Source: a virus. From it: a stretch of DNA of 37,442 nt. The notes under the pieces were generated by a model. That model saw nothing but the letters and a program-made list of their open reading frames with translations. It had not been told where the DNA came from and did no database searches. Below, in pieces: positions 24,192 to 30,937 of the stretch. The position numbers were made by a program, and so were the translations under genes. The stretch lies in IMG/VR virus record IMGVR_UViG_3300017990_000005, positions 1 through 37,442 of that record, one strand, 5' to 3'. The stretch's first letter is position 1. Every line of letters begins with the position of its first letter.

Positions 24192-24763
24192 TGAAATCCC
24201 CTTTCTTTTAACTCTTCATAAAGGGCTGATTGTTCAGTTTCATCAGTTAATTCTATCAATACATTATATTCTTTATCATCTAGGTCTATATCTAAATCCT
24301 TTTCTTCTTTAACATCTGAAATATCTAATTTGATATCTGGGATATCGAAATTTTCTAATTGAAAATCTATATCTAGTGTAAAATCATCAAATCCCTGCTT
24401 ATCTACCTTTCCATATGTGGATATAGATTGTAATACTTTTCTTTTTGCTTCGTTTATATCTTCCGCATGTATCAAGTTTGCCGGAATACCTGAAAGCACT
24501 TCTCCCTCTGGAGTTACTAAATTATATCCCTGATTTAAAAGCTGAGACAGAACATATATTCTTTGATGACCATCCAATATATAAAACCATTTATCACACT
24601 TCCATAGATGAGGCGCAAAATTGAAACCGTCTTCTAAAATTTCTCCCCTTAGTTTGTTAAAATTTGTTTTTGATAATTTCTTCAAATCACCTTGAAATGG
24701 CCTAATATCAGATAACGGGATGACAGTATGAGCAACAACCTTGACGATGATATTTTTATTCAT
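24176..24763 (-). CDS. ParB/sulfiredoxin-fold protein
   Basis: 195 residues. VIPLSDIRPFQGDLKKLSKT, then WFYILDGHQRIYVL (DGHQRI at 64-69), match the ParB N-terminal nucleotide-binding domain. The C-terminal part is very acidic (DVKEEKDLDIDLDDKEYNVL). There is no HTH and no C-terminal dimerisation domain of partition ParB, and no ParA is present, so plasmid partition is unlikely. ParB-fold proteins can hydrolyse CTP/ATP or act as nucleases. The pair with the ABC/GNAT fusion suggests a DNA modification or marking system. SD AGGA 9 nt before the ATG. Confidence 0.8.
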   Translation of the reverse strand: MNKNIIVKVVAHTVIPLSDIRPFQGDLKKLSKTNFNKLRGEILEDGFNFAPHLWKCDKWFYILDGHQRIYVLSQLLNQGYNLVTPEGEVLSGIPANLIHAEDINEAKRKVLQSISTYGKVDKQGFDDFTLDIDFQLENFDIPDIKLDISDVKEEKDLDIDLDDKEYNVLIELTDETEQSALYEELKERGFQCKLI

Positions 24764-24833
24764 AAATATTGTCCTATATTAGTGAAATTGCAGATATTGT
24801 ATAGATTAAGATAATAGACAGCAAACAAAAAGA

Positions 24834-25205
24834 GCCGTTCCAACATAACTTTTGTATTTCTAGGTACTATTATGAATAAAAAAGAACGGCATAAGAGTCG
24901 CTCAAGGGAAGTCAAATATTTCTCTGCTGATATAAAAGACAAAGAGCGACATATATATGGAACCGCACTTAGGCCTAAAATGTCGTTCGTTACAACTTCC
25001 ATTAAAGATAGTGCGGTGTAAGGTCGCAGCTCAAAAAACCAAAAAAAAGCTTGCATAGATCCGTTAGTTGATAATCAGAGCTACGCAAGCACAGTACCAT
25101 CTTGTAATTCTTATTTCAAGTATAGGATGGTCCTATAAGTATTCAAATAGATCAACAATTGATAGTCGTGTCCAGCATATTGTTAATAACCATTTGTAGG
25201 ACCAT
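24834..25205 (-). ncRNA. Tandem stem array, candidate structured RNA or leader of the ParB operon
   Basis: 449 bp without a supported gene (24764-25212). Consecutive inverted repeats: GCCGTTC/GAACGGC (24834-24840, 24884-24890), GTCGCTC/GAGCGAC (24897-24903, 24944-24950), ACCGCACT/AGTGCGGT (24962-24969, 25010-25017), GCTTGC/GCAAGC (25049-25054, 25085-25090) with three more pairs inside, then ACCATC/GATGGT (25096-25101, 25126-25131) competing with ATGGTCCTA/TAGGACCAT (25127-25135, 25197-25205). The first three stems close loops of about 40 nt, are spaced 63-65 bp and share the form RYCGYNC with matched changes on both sides. Strand assigned from flanking minus-strand genes; either strand could be used. 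Confidence 0.4.
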
Positions 25206-25212
25206 TATAAAC

Positions 25213-25416
25213 TTACCATTTGATTTTGTGATGTTCAATTATATTGTCAATTTCTAACTGTTGGTTCGGTGATAGAAATTTATTCTTGTTGTAGCTTTTT
25301 ATGTGATCAGTCATGTCTGGAAGTGTTAGGCGTGGGTTATTTAGCTTTGCCAGTATAATTGAGTTTATTTTTTTTAAATACTCGTGATTAACTTTGTCAA
25401 GATCTCTTGTTGTCAT
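25213..25416 (-). CDS. Hypothetical protein
   Basis: 67 residues, highly charged and helical (TTRDLDKVNHEYLKKINSII ...). SD GAGG upstream. No family recognised. It lies between the 94-residue acidic protein and the stem array in the minus-strand operon. Confidence 0.6.
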   Translation of the reverse strand: MTTRDLDKVNHEYLKKINSIILAKLNNPRLTLPDMTDHIKSYNKNKFLSPNQQLEIDNIIEHHKIKW

Positions 25417-25476
25417 TTGTAAGCCTCTTTTTTTTATTTTGTTATTGGCCTAGAATAAACAACAAGAGGCAATTAA

Positions 25477-25761
25477 TCAATCGTCTATATCATACTCGAC
25501 CCTTTCAACAGGTCTGTATCCAACCTCTTTCCCTTTTATTATCGACAAACCCTCCAAAGCTTCTTTGTCTAAAGTGGAAAGATGTTTTTTTAATTCTTTT
25601 TTACTTGAAAACTCTTCAATCACATTTGCGATATAATAGTTCGGTGTTGTTCTTTTTGCTTTGCTCTCTTCAACAACTTCTTTAGTTTCTGTTTCTTCTT
25701 GCTTAGAACCGCACTCATCTATATCTCTTTCCATAGCATCTATTTCATGCATTTCATTCAT
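25477..25761 (-). CDS. Hypothetical acidic protein
   Basis: 94 residues from the ATG at 25761, where AAGGAG stands 8 nt upstream; a longer reading to 25824 runs through a hairpin and has no SD. Acidic N-terminal half (EMHEIDAMERDIDECGSKQE), then a helical C-terminal half (PNYYIANVIEEFSSKKEL). No family known. First gene of the operon that ends with ParB and ABC/GNAT. Confidence 0.6.
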   Translation of the reverse strand: MNEMHEIDAMERDIDECGSKQEETETKEVVEESKAKRTTPNYYIANVIEEFSSKKELKKHLSTLDKEALEGLSIIKGKEVGYRPVERVEYDIDD

Positions 25762-25788
25762 TTTGGTCACTCCTTCTTTTTTTAAGAT

Positions 25789-25806
25789 GCCTACCCAATG
25801 GTAGGC
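25789..25806. other. Leader hairpin upstream of the minus-strand operon
   Basis: GCCTACC (25789-25795) pairs with GGTAGGC (25800-25806) around a CAAT tetraloop. It lies 28 nt before the start at 25761. No T-run on either strand, so more likely a regulatory or stabilising leader stem than a terminator. Confidence 0.5.
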
Positions 25807-25842
25807 AAATACAGTCTTCAACACCTAACTTTACCAACACGC

Positions 25843-25851
25843 TTATCCACA
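25843..25851 (+). promoter_or_regulatory. DnaA box
   Basis: TTATCCACA, a perfect consensus DnaA box, single, in the 282-bp gap 25762-26043. The rest of the gap shows a weak open frame without SD at 25798-25980, which I do not accept, and AT-rich promoter-like sequence before 26044. Confidence 0.4.
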
Positions 25852-26043
25852 TTTCGTATTGATAAAAAAAGTAAAATAGGTGTAACAAAATCAATAGCTT
25901 TTAGCAAACATAAAAAATGGGGCTTGTATAGCAGCTTTGCTGTTGATAATAGAGTGCGGATACACTACGTTTATGGATAGAATATTGCTATATATATTAT
26001 AGGAAATCTATATAGGTTTTCACATATATAAAAAGGGTTAATT

Positions 26044-26208
26044 ATGAATTGTAGTTATTGCGGAGTTTCACATCTAAAAGAACCTCTTGTCCAAGCACCG
26101 GGTTTTCAGCTATGTAAATCATGCTTGAAAGCATTGCTTATGGCAATGATATTAAAAGACCCAGACTTTAGGGGGGAGGTATCTAACGAACTTAAAAAAA
26201 GTGATTGA
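26044..26208 (+). CDS. Small zinc-ribbon protein
   Basis: 54 residues with CSYCG at the start and CKSCL about 21 residues later, a four-Cys zinc knuckle. SD AAAGGG before the ATG. First gene of a plus-strand accessory cluster. Function unknown; short zinc ribbons of this type are often regulators or adaptors. Confidence 0.6.
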   Translation: MNCSYCGVSHLKEPLVQAPGFQLCKSCLKALLMAMILKDPDFRGEVSNELKKSD

Positions 26209-26270
26209 TCAGATATCGGCAATACTATTAAGAATTGCCAAAAAATTAGATAAAAAAAAGGAGAAAAATA

Positions 26271-26519
26271 ATGGATAAAATAAAGAAAATCTTTGATGAA
26301 ATTGAACAGTGTAGTGAGAAAGCTCGTGCTTTTGATCGAGAATCGAATGATCTCAAAGGAAAGTTGTCATTCGAGTCGGAAGGTGAAAACTATACCTTTT
26401 CTGCGCAAATACAAACTAATAGCGCAGTCATATGCAGCGGAAGACTTGAATCAGTTGAACAAATAACTTCTTTTATAAGCTGGTTAAAGGAGATGTATGC
26501 CATAGAAGGAGATGAATAG
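26271..26519 (+). CDS. Hypothetical protein
   Basis: 82 residues. SD AAAGGAG 8 nt before the ATG. Alternating beta patterning in the centre (FESEGENYTFSAQIQTNSAV) and a C-terminal helix; no transmembrane segment. No family recognised. It overlaps the secreted protein that follows. Confidence 0.6.
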   Translation: MDKIKKIFDEIEQCSEKARAFDRESNDLKGKLSFESEGENYTFSAQIQTNSAVICSGRLESVEQITSFISWLKEMYAIEGDE

Positions 26520-26915
26520 ATGAAATATTTTTTTGTGTGGTTGTTATTAACCAGTGCGGTTTATGGATCATCCGATAAGAATCCATGTCATGATTTTGTT
26601 AAATATATACCTATGGACCATTTGAAGGCACATGAGGGGGTATGTCTTATTGAGCATGGGTTTAAATCTAAAGCCAAGCTTAATGGTGCAATAAAATTCA
26701 TATGGCCTATGGTTCAAAGTAATGGCCGATCATGCGATGTAAAGGATAAAGAATGCCCAACGTTCATGGTGTTCTCTTGGGACTGGAAAGCCTCTATCGG
26801 TGTGATTCTTAGTAAAGAGAGTTTCAAGGCAAGTGATTTCAGAGGTTCTGATATCGAACCAACACTTACATATATTAGAGAAAAAACAGGTGTTAGATTT
26901 AGAAGGGAAATTTAA
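26520..26915 (+). CDS. Secreted protein with signal peptide (unknown)
   Basis: 131 residues. The N-terminus MKYFFVWLLLTSAVYG is a Sec signal peptide with likely cleavage after Gly16. The mature part has paired Cys (CHDF, VCLIE, SCDV, ECPTF), which would suit disulfides in the periplasm. Start overlaps the upstream stop. It forms a tight pair with the next gene. Role unknown; lysis accessory or superinfection exclusion are possibilities. Confidence 0.65.
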   Translation: MKYFFVWLLLTSAVYGSSDKNPCHDFVKYIPMDHLKAHEGVCLIEHGFKSKAKLNGAIKFIWPMVQSNGRSCDVKDKECPTFMVFSWDWKASIGVILSKESFKASDFRGSDIEPTLTYIREKTGVRFRREI

Positions 26916-27538
26916 TGAAAAAATTATTATTACTTACTTTATTACTATCTTTTCAAGCATCGTCAGCAGATCTTAGATGTGAGATGTACGGCATATGCCC
27001 GAATCCATGCGACAAGCTTATTCGTGATCACCCTGATATTGAAGAGTACTTTCATGATGGCGAGATGTGTGTCACTCGGTTGGATTATGGACCTCAGCTT
27101 GTAGGTGAGATCGATCTAGCTATTGATCTAAAGAACAATAGAGAAGTCTATATAGACATGAAAGACGGTACTAAGCTTCTTTTGGCACACCCTAGATGGT
27201 TTTTTGAACTAAAACTTATGAAACAAAAAGAATTAGAGCGTCAAGGGTTTAAGATTCACGGTATGTCTCTTACTGTGAGAAATGATACCTTTGCCACACA
27301 CCGATCAACCACCCTAAAAAGGGTTGTTAAATGGGTCCTAAAGCTTATTGAAGAAGACATTACTAAAGATGATTGTGAGATCATAAAAGACGGCCTAGAG
27401 AAGGCATATAGATCGAGAGGTGACACTGTCAGTGATCGGGTTATCGAGAAAGAAGCCAGAGAAATATGCGATAGAGCGCATGAAAAAGCTGAGAGAAATG
27501 AGAGAGAAATGAAAGAGATTAGAGATAGAATGGATTAA
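26915..27538 (+). CDS. Secreted protein with signal peptide (unknown)
   Basis: 207 residues. Signal peptide MKKLLLLTLLLSFQASSA. The start of the mature part is Cys-rich (LRCEMYGICPNPCDKLI and MCVTRL), and the end is a long charged helix rich in Arg/Glu. The start overlaps the upstream stop by one base, so the two secreted proteins probably act together outside the cytoplasmic membrane. No family recognised. Confidence 0.65.
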   Translation: MKKLLLLTLLLSFQASSADLRCEMYGICPNPCDKLIRDHPDIEEYFHDGEMCVTRLDYGPQLVGEIDLAIDLKNNREVYIDMKDGTKLLLAHPRWFFELKLMKQKELERQGFKIHGMSLTVRNDTFATHRSTTLKRVVKWVLKLIEEDITKDDCEIIKDGLEKAYRSRGDTVSDRVIEKEAREICDRAHEKAERNEREMKEIRDRMD

Positions 27539-27541
27539 ATA

Positions 27542-27560
27542 CTACCAACCCTCATTTGGT
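27542..27560 (+). terminator. Weak hairpin after the secreted pair
   Basis: CTACCAA pairs with TTGGTAG over a short loop just after the stop at 27538. The T-rich run follows at a distance (GTTTTTGC), so termination here may be partial. Confidence 0.4.
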
Positions 27561-27589
27561 AGCTGAAAGTTTTTGCTTAAAGTTTTGTT

Positions 27590-27625
27590 GGATCTGGTTT
27601 TTACAAAAGACTAGATCCTTTTTTT
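27590..27625 (+). terminator. Intrinsic terminator
   Basis: GGATCT at 27590-27595 pairs with AGATCC at 27613-27618 with further pairing inside (about 13 pairs including wobbles) and then TTTTTTT at 27619-27625. Strongest terminator of this region; it ends the 26.0-27.5 kb operon. Confidence 0.8.
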
Positions 27626-27656
27626 ATAGTAAGACCATCCTGAAATGACTCGGTGG

Positions 27657-27707
27657 CAGTGAGTTTAGAAATTATTAACTCTCCTTTTTTCTCACTGTCA
27701 TTTTTTT
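27657..27707 (+). terminator. Second candidate terminator
   Basis: CAGTGAG (27657-27663) pairs with CTCACTG (27691-27697) with a 27-nt loop, followed by TCATTTTTTT. Back-up terminator or a separate RNA element. Confidence 0.45.
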
Positions 27708-27774
27708 GCAATTCGATTGCGTTCTCTACATAATTTTGCTAATTTTTTTCTAAATCCCAATATAAGACATTGCT

Positions 27775-27996
27775 ATGCAGACAATTAAATGTATAAAGTG
27801 CAACAAAACGATTTTAGCAAATTATAAAGAACCTCGAAAGTTTTTTAAAAAGAAGCAACTTGAGAGATTAAAATTTATACTTTCCAGCTACCCTTGTTTA
27901 AAATGTAGTGGTGAAGTCTTTGATAAAAAAAAGGAGAAAAAAAGTGGTAGAAAAAATAAAAAAGATAACATCAAGCACACTACTTCCGATGTCTAG
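27775..27996 (+). CDS. Zinc-finger protein, Com-like N-terminus
   Basis: 73 residues. IKCIKCNKTILAN at the start resembles the Mu Com/Com-family opening (C-x2-C-N-K), and CLKCSG follows after 26 residues, longer than in Com. The Lys-rich C-terminus suggests nucleic-acid binding. In Mu, Com activates translation of the DNA modification gene mom. A link to the ABC/GNAT gene at 23-24 kb would be interesting but is inference. No SD is visible before the ATG. The gene overlaps the next one. Confidence 0.5.
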   Translation: MQTIKCIKCNKTILANYKEPRKFFKKKQLERLKFILSSYPCLKCSGEVFDKKKEKKSGRKNKKDNIKHTTSDV

Positions 27997-28168
27997 CATA
28001 GCAATTATAGCAACTGCTATAGGCTGGCTTATGTCTGCACATGCTGATGTTAAACACAATATAGATGATATTGCGGCCTTAAAAGTTGATAACAAGGACG
28101 TTCATCATAAGTTGGATGATATTATTCAACGACTCTCACGGATCGAGGGTAAAATCGAAAACCAATAG
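27944..28168 (+). CDS. Holin-like small membrane protein
   Basis: 74 residues from the GTG at 27944, with AAGGAG at 27931-27936 (7-nt spacing); upstream GTG codons at 27908/27911 have none. One transmembrane helix (LLPMSSIAIIATAIGWLMSA), then a coiled coil (HNIDDIAALKVDNKDVHHKL ...). A holin or a membrane-anchored partner of lysis is likely because no other holin is evident, but it is 7 kb from the lysin. Confidence 0.5.
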   Translation: MVEKIKKITSSTLLPMSSIAIIATAIGWLMSAHADVKHNIDDIAALKVDNKDVHHKLDDIIQRLSRIEGKIENQ

Positions 28169-28187
28169 TTTTTTCACGGAGGACAGT

Positions 28188-29087
28188 ATGAAACTTTGGT
28201 TAATCACACTAGTATTTTTGTTAATCCCATTTTCCGCTTGTGGTGATCCTTGCAAAGATCCCCCTAAGCAAAAAGCAAAAGACTGGACACTCGTTGTCAT
28301 TCCTGACACTCAGCACTATACAGCTAATTGGAGCAAAGCTCCTTTCAGTCATATGCTCAAATCATTTGATTGGATTAAGGCAAATAAAGAAAGGCTTAAC
28401 ATCCAAATGGTGCAAGGTCTGGGTGATATCACTGAAAACTGGAATAGCCATACTGAATGGAACCGAGGTACAGAGGCATGGTACAAGCTAGATGGTACTG
28501 TAGCCTGGATGCCTGTAGTTGGCAATCACGATGATCCTGCATCATTTAATAGATACTTTCCTATTTCTTATTGGGAGAAATCTCATGGTGAATTATGGGG
28601 GGGCGCTGGAAAGACAGGTAATCAAAACAACTACATTAAGATTAATATGGGTGCAGAGACCTATATCTTTTTGCAGTTAGAAGCGTACACGCAGTACAAC
28701 AAGTACCAGCCAGAAGGTATTAAGTTTGGAAATGAAATCGCTTCTAAGTATCATGATAAGAAAATCATTCTTGCTACTCATGATAATTGGGATACTCGCA
28801 ATATTAGGAATGAGCTACTTTCTAAGCATGATAATATCGTGCTTTCTAATTCCGGTCATACATGCGCTAGGGAGCAGCATTTCACGACCAAAGGTCCAAA
28901 TGGTGGTATTACTCAGAATTTCATTGCTGATTATCAGTGCGATAATAAAGAAGTCATGATGCTGAGGTACTATACTTTCAAGCCAGATGAGGACAAGGTT
29001 TACTATTACACCTATTCACCTGTCACTGGAAAGTTTGAAACCGATAGTAATTCACAGGGAAGTTTTCATCTTGAGCAAAAAGACTGA
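28188..29087 (+). CDS. Lipoprotein calcineurin-like metallophosphoesterase
   Basis: 299 residues from the ATG at 28188 (SD GGAGG); a longer reading from 28086 has no SD. Signal peptide with lipobox-like PFSAC, Cys18 lipidated. Metal-binding motifs of the calcineurin-like superfamily: DTQH (40-43), GLGD (77-80), GNHDD (112-116), ATHDNWD and SGHTC. A four-Cys set suggests a periplasmic or surface location. Phage genes of this sort are usually morons; candidate roles are phosphate or nucleotide release or protection of the infected cell from other phages. Confidence 0.8.
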   Translation: MKLWLITLVFLLIPFSACGDPCKDPPKQKAKDWTLVVIPDTQHYTANWSKAPFSHMLKSFDWIKANKERLNIQMVQGLGDITENWNSHTEWNRGTEAWYKLDGTVAWMPVVGNHDDPASFNRYFPISYWEKSHGELWGGAGKTGNQNNYIKINMGAETYIFLQLEAYTQYNKYQPEGIKFGNEIASKYHDKKIILATHDNWDTRNIRNELLSKHDNIVLSNSGHTCAREQHFTTKGPNGGITQNFIADYQCDNKEVMMLRYYTFKPDEDKVYYYTYSPVTGKFETDSNSQGSFHLEQKD

Positions 29088-29147
29088 ATGCTATAGTATT
29101 CATTGAAAATCGAATACATTATTTCATTAATCAAAATTTACTCGTTA

Positions 29148-29180
29148 GCCCTATTGATACTATTAATAGGGCGTTTTATT
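29148..29180 (+). terminator. Intrinsic terminator after the phosphoesterase gene
   Basis: GCCCTATT (29148-29155) pairs with AATAGGGC (29165-29172) and GTTTTATT follows. It ends the plus-strand 27.8-29.1 kb operon. Confidence 0.65.
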
Positions 29181-29181
29181 G

Positions 29182-29305
29182 CAAACCGCACACAATTAGA
29201 GATTAAATTCGTCCATTTTACTACAAATTTATGTGCGCGGTTTGTTGCCTCGACGTGCTGCCTAATCTTAATAAGGTGATTTTAACATCTTAAAAAAGCC
29301 GAGGC
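29182..29305. other. Two further long-stem inverted repeats between convergent genes
   Basis: Two neighbouring stems with about 40-nt loops. CAAACCGCACACA (29182-29194) pairs with TGTGCGCGGTTTG (29232-29244), 12 of 13 positions. GCCTCG (29247-29252) pairs with CGAGGC (29300-29305). The layout is like the array at 24.8-25.2 kb, with the same ACCGCAC stem sequence. Could be terminators for the minus-strand genes ending at 29337, or structured RNA. Confidence 0.5.
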
Positions 29306-29336
29306 GGTATCCTTATATATGTATGATATTTTTTTT

Positions 29337-29627
29337 TCAATCGAATTTTCTTTTAAGTGTTAGGTAGGTCTCATAGTCTGGATCTTTTTTCTTTAAATAG
29401 TCTTTGTATAGACCCATATACGCTTTCTGCCACTCTTCTGGGATCTGTTTATTCACTCCAAGCTTATAGAACTTCTGTGCTTGTTTTATAAGTCTTATTT
29501 TTGCCTCATATTCACGAGGGTCTAAGTCTGCTTCTATTTCTGCGTTTTCCATTGACTTTATTTCTGCTGTAAGGGCAGTCATGAGTTCATCAAAACATTC
29601 TTCAACAAATATCGTCTTCTCGGTCAT
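29337..29627 (-). CDS. Hypothetical protein
   Basis: 96 residues from the ATG at 29627; a GTG at 29642 would add five residues and neither has a strong SD. Highly charged, helical (FVEECFDELMTALTAEIKSM, then EWQKAYMGLYKDYLKKK). Last gene of a three-gene minus-strand operon, overlapping the upstream gene. No family recognised. Confidence 0.6.
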   Translation of the reverse strand: MTEKTIFVEECFDELMTALTAEIKSMENAEIEADLDPREYEAKIRLIKQAQKFYKLGVNKQIPEEWQKAYMGLYKDYLKKKDPDYETYLTLKRKFD

Positions 29628-29835
29628 GTTCTTTTTGCTCACTGATTTTTTTTTGGTCTGAATCAGACATAAATTCTTTCATTTGTTTCATAAAGTCTAA
29701 TTCTATCTCTGATGATTCCTTTATTAGATTCATCATCTTTTTATGATTTTTAATTCGCATGTTATTTGTTTTTTCGACCAGCTTCATTGCATCTAAATGA
29801 GCTTCACTAGCTGGCCGATTTTTGCTATCGGCCAT
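29602..29835 (-). CDS. Hypothetical protein
   Basis: 77 residues, SD AAAAGGAT before the ATG. Charged coiled-coil composition (MKLVEKTNNMRIKNHKKMMN ...), rich in Met and Lys. Middle gene of the minus-strand trio. Function unknown. Confidence 0.6.
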   Translation of the reverse strand: MADSKNRPASEAHLDAMKLVEKTNNMRIKNHKKMMNLIKESSEIELDFMKQMKEFMSDSDQKKISEQKEHDREDDIC

Positions 29836-29838
29836 TGA

Positions 29839-30240
29839 TTATCCTTTTGTAGCCATCTTAGTGACTAGATCAGTAAGTTGGCTTACTTGAGTAGCAAGGC
29901 CGTTATACTGAGTTACAAGATTAGGAAGGATCTGGTTAACCTGATGATATCCAGATGCTAAGTGATGACCTTGAGAAATTGGATCTATTCCAGAGTCCAA
30001 CTTAACAAGTGACTTTGATTCTTCCATATCCATTTCTACAAGACCTTTAACCATTTTTCCTGTAGCGTGATCAAGCATACCTTGTAATCGATCATTGCCA
30101 CGGATAAGGTTAGAATTAACGATCTTAACATTTTGTCTCGCATCGTCTAAAACATGCGCAAAATGAATAGCTGAGTATTCACCACCGATTTTATAGTTAA
30201 CATTTCCAACCGCTTCTTTTACTTCTTCGTGAATAGCCAT
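29839..30240 (-). CDS. Hypothetical protein
   Basis: 133 residues, SD AGGAGG before the ATG. Helical; two long amphipathic segments (MVKGLVEMDMEESKSLVKLD and VTQYNGLATQVSQLTDLVTK). No Cys and no transmembrane segment. First gene of the minus-strand trio. Function unknown. Confidence 0.65.
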   Translation of the reverse strand: MAIHEEVKEAVGNVNYKIGGEYSAIHFAHVLDDARQNVKIVNSNLIRGNDRLQGMLDHATGKMVKGLVEMDMEESKSLVKLDSGIDPISQGHHLASGYHQVNQILPNLVTQYNGLATQVSQLTDLVTKMATKG

Positions 30241-30341
30241 TTGTGGCCTCCTAGTATGTCTGTTGATTATTATAGGGTGCTATAATACCAAGGGTATCAA
30301 GAAATTAAAATATTAACTTTATTTAGTTTTTGTAAAGTTGA

Positions 30342-30423
30342 TATAATAGAATAATAGATATCCTTTCATTTCTGCGTATGTAAAAACAAACGAGTGATCT
30401 TAAAATAGATGACTCGTTTTTTT
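30342..30423 (+). ncRNA. Candidate small RNA: extended -10 promoter followed by an intrinsic terminator
   Basis: In the 364-bp gap 30241-30604. TGATATAAT (TATAAT at 30342-30347) is an extended -10 box. About 70 nt downstream lies a strong terminator: AAACGAGT (30388-30395) pairs with ACTCGTTT (30412-30419), with four inner pairs, and the T-run reaches 30423. No ORF with SD lies between. The would-be RNA contains UCCUUU, complementary to an AAAGGA Shine-Dalgarno. The rest of the gap holds an AT-rich stretch and the hairpin at 30589-30602. Confidence 0.4.
30388..30423 (+). terminator. Intrinsic terminator, probably bidirectional
   Basis: AAACGAGT/ACTCGTTT stem extended by ATCT/AGAT past one mismatch, followed by TTTTTTT on the plus strand; the minus strand has a T-rich flank too. 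Confidence 0.75.
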
Positions 30424-30588
30424 GTTTAATGTACTATCAGTACATCTGTAATCGATCTATTTGTTGAGGCAATAAAAAAGGCATGAAATTAGATTTTTTT
30501 TCAATTTTCACACATATTCTTTATTATGTTGATCTACGTATTTCTAGCCAATAAACTCTTAGTGCGGTTATAACTAGCCTACCTATCC

Positions 30589-30602
30589 CTCTTCGGAGGG
30601 TT
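30589..30602. terminator. UUCG hairpin at the end of the minus-strand gene
   Basis: CCCTC-TTCG-GAGGG, a stable tetraloop stem, directly beyond the stop of the gene at 30605-30907. It lacks a long T-run, so a weak terminator or mRNA 3' stabiliser. Confidence 0.45.
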
Positions 30603-30604
30603 CT

Positions 30605-30907
30605 TTAATCACCCTCTAACAAAAGTCTTTCAATTGCTTTATTAGATAGATCCCATAGTGTCTTATAATTTAGTTGTGTTGCAATCTTTTCTCTAAGCTG
30701 ATCTTGGACTTGTTGTGTCTTTAAATATTGTCTTAATAGATGACATATTTCTTCATTAACAACTTTTTTGACAGCCTTTTGCCAACCAAAGTCTCTTATC
30801 TCTCTATCAAGAATCTGCTTAAATTCTTTTCCTAAAGATGATTTTATTATTTCTTCGCTTATATATTTATTGATGTCTTCTGATTTTATGTCAATATTAA
30901 TTGTCAT
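30605..30907 (-). CDS. Hypothetical protein
   Basis: 100 residues, helical and charged (DIKSEDINKYISEEIIKSSL, then QYLKTQQVQDQLREKIATQL). Weak SD (GAGAAAAG). Divergent from the replication initiator across the control region 30908-31263. Location suggests an early regulator or replication accessory, but no family is recognised. Confidence 0.6.
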   Translation of the reverse strand: MTINIDIKSEDINKYISEEIIKSSLGKEFKQILDREIRDFGWQKAVKKVVNEEICHLLRQYLKTQQVQDQLREKIATQLNYKTLWDLSNKAIERLLLEGD

Positions 30908-30937
30908 GTACTTTTCTCTATAGCTTTTATGTATAGA

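Noticed and set aside
24176-24763. Plasmid-type ParB partition protein
   Set aside because: No ParA, no HTH and no C-terminal dimerisation domain; it is paired with an ABC/GNAT protein instead.
24760-25056. 98-codon minus-strand frame in the stem array
   Set aside because: No SD, strange composition, overlaps the ParB start and runs through several perfect inverted repeats; the region is better explained as structured, non-coding sequence.
24834-25205. CRISPR array or integron attC sites
   Set aside because: The units differ in sequence, have no constant repeat and no spacers, and lack the attC core sites; no cas or integrase genes are near.
25798-25980. 60-codon plus-strand frame
   Set aside because: The start lies inside a hairpin, there is no SD and the frame overlaps a DnaA box and promoter-like sequence.
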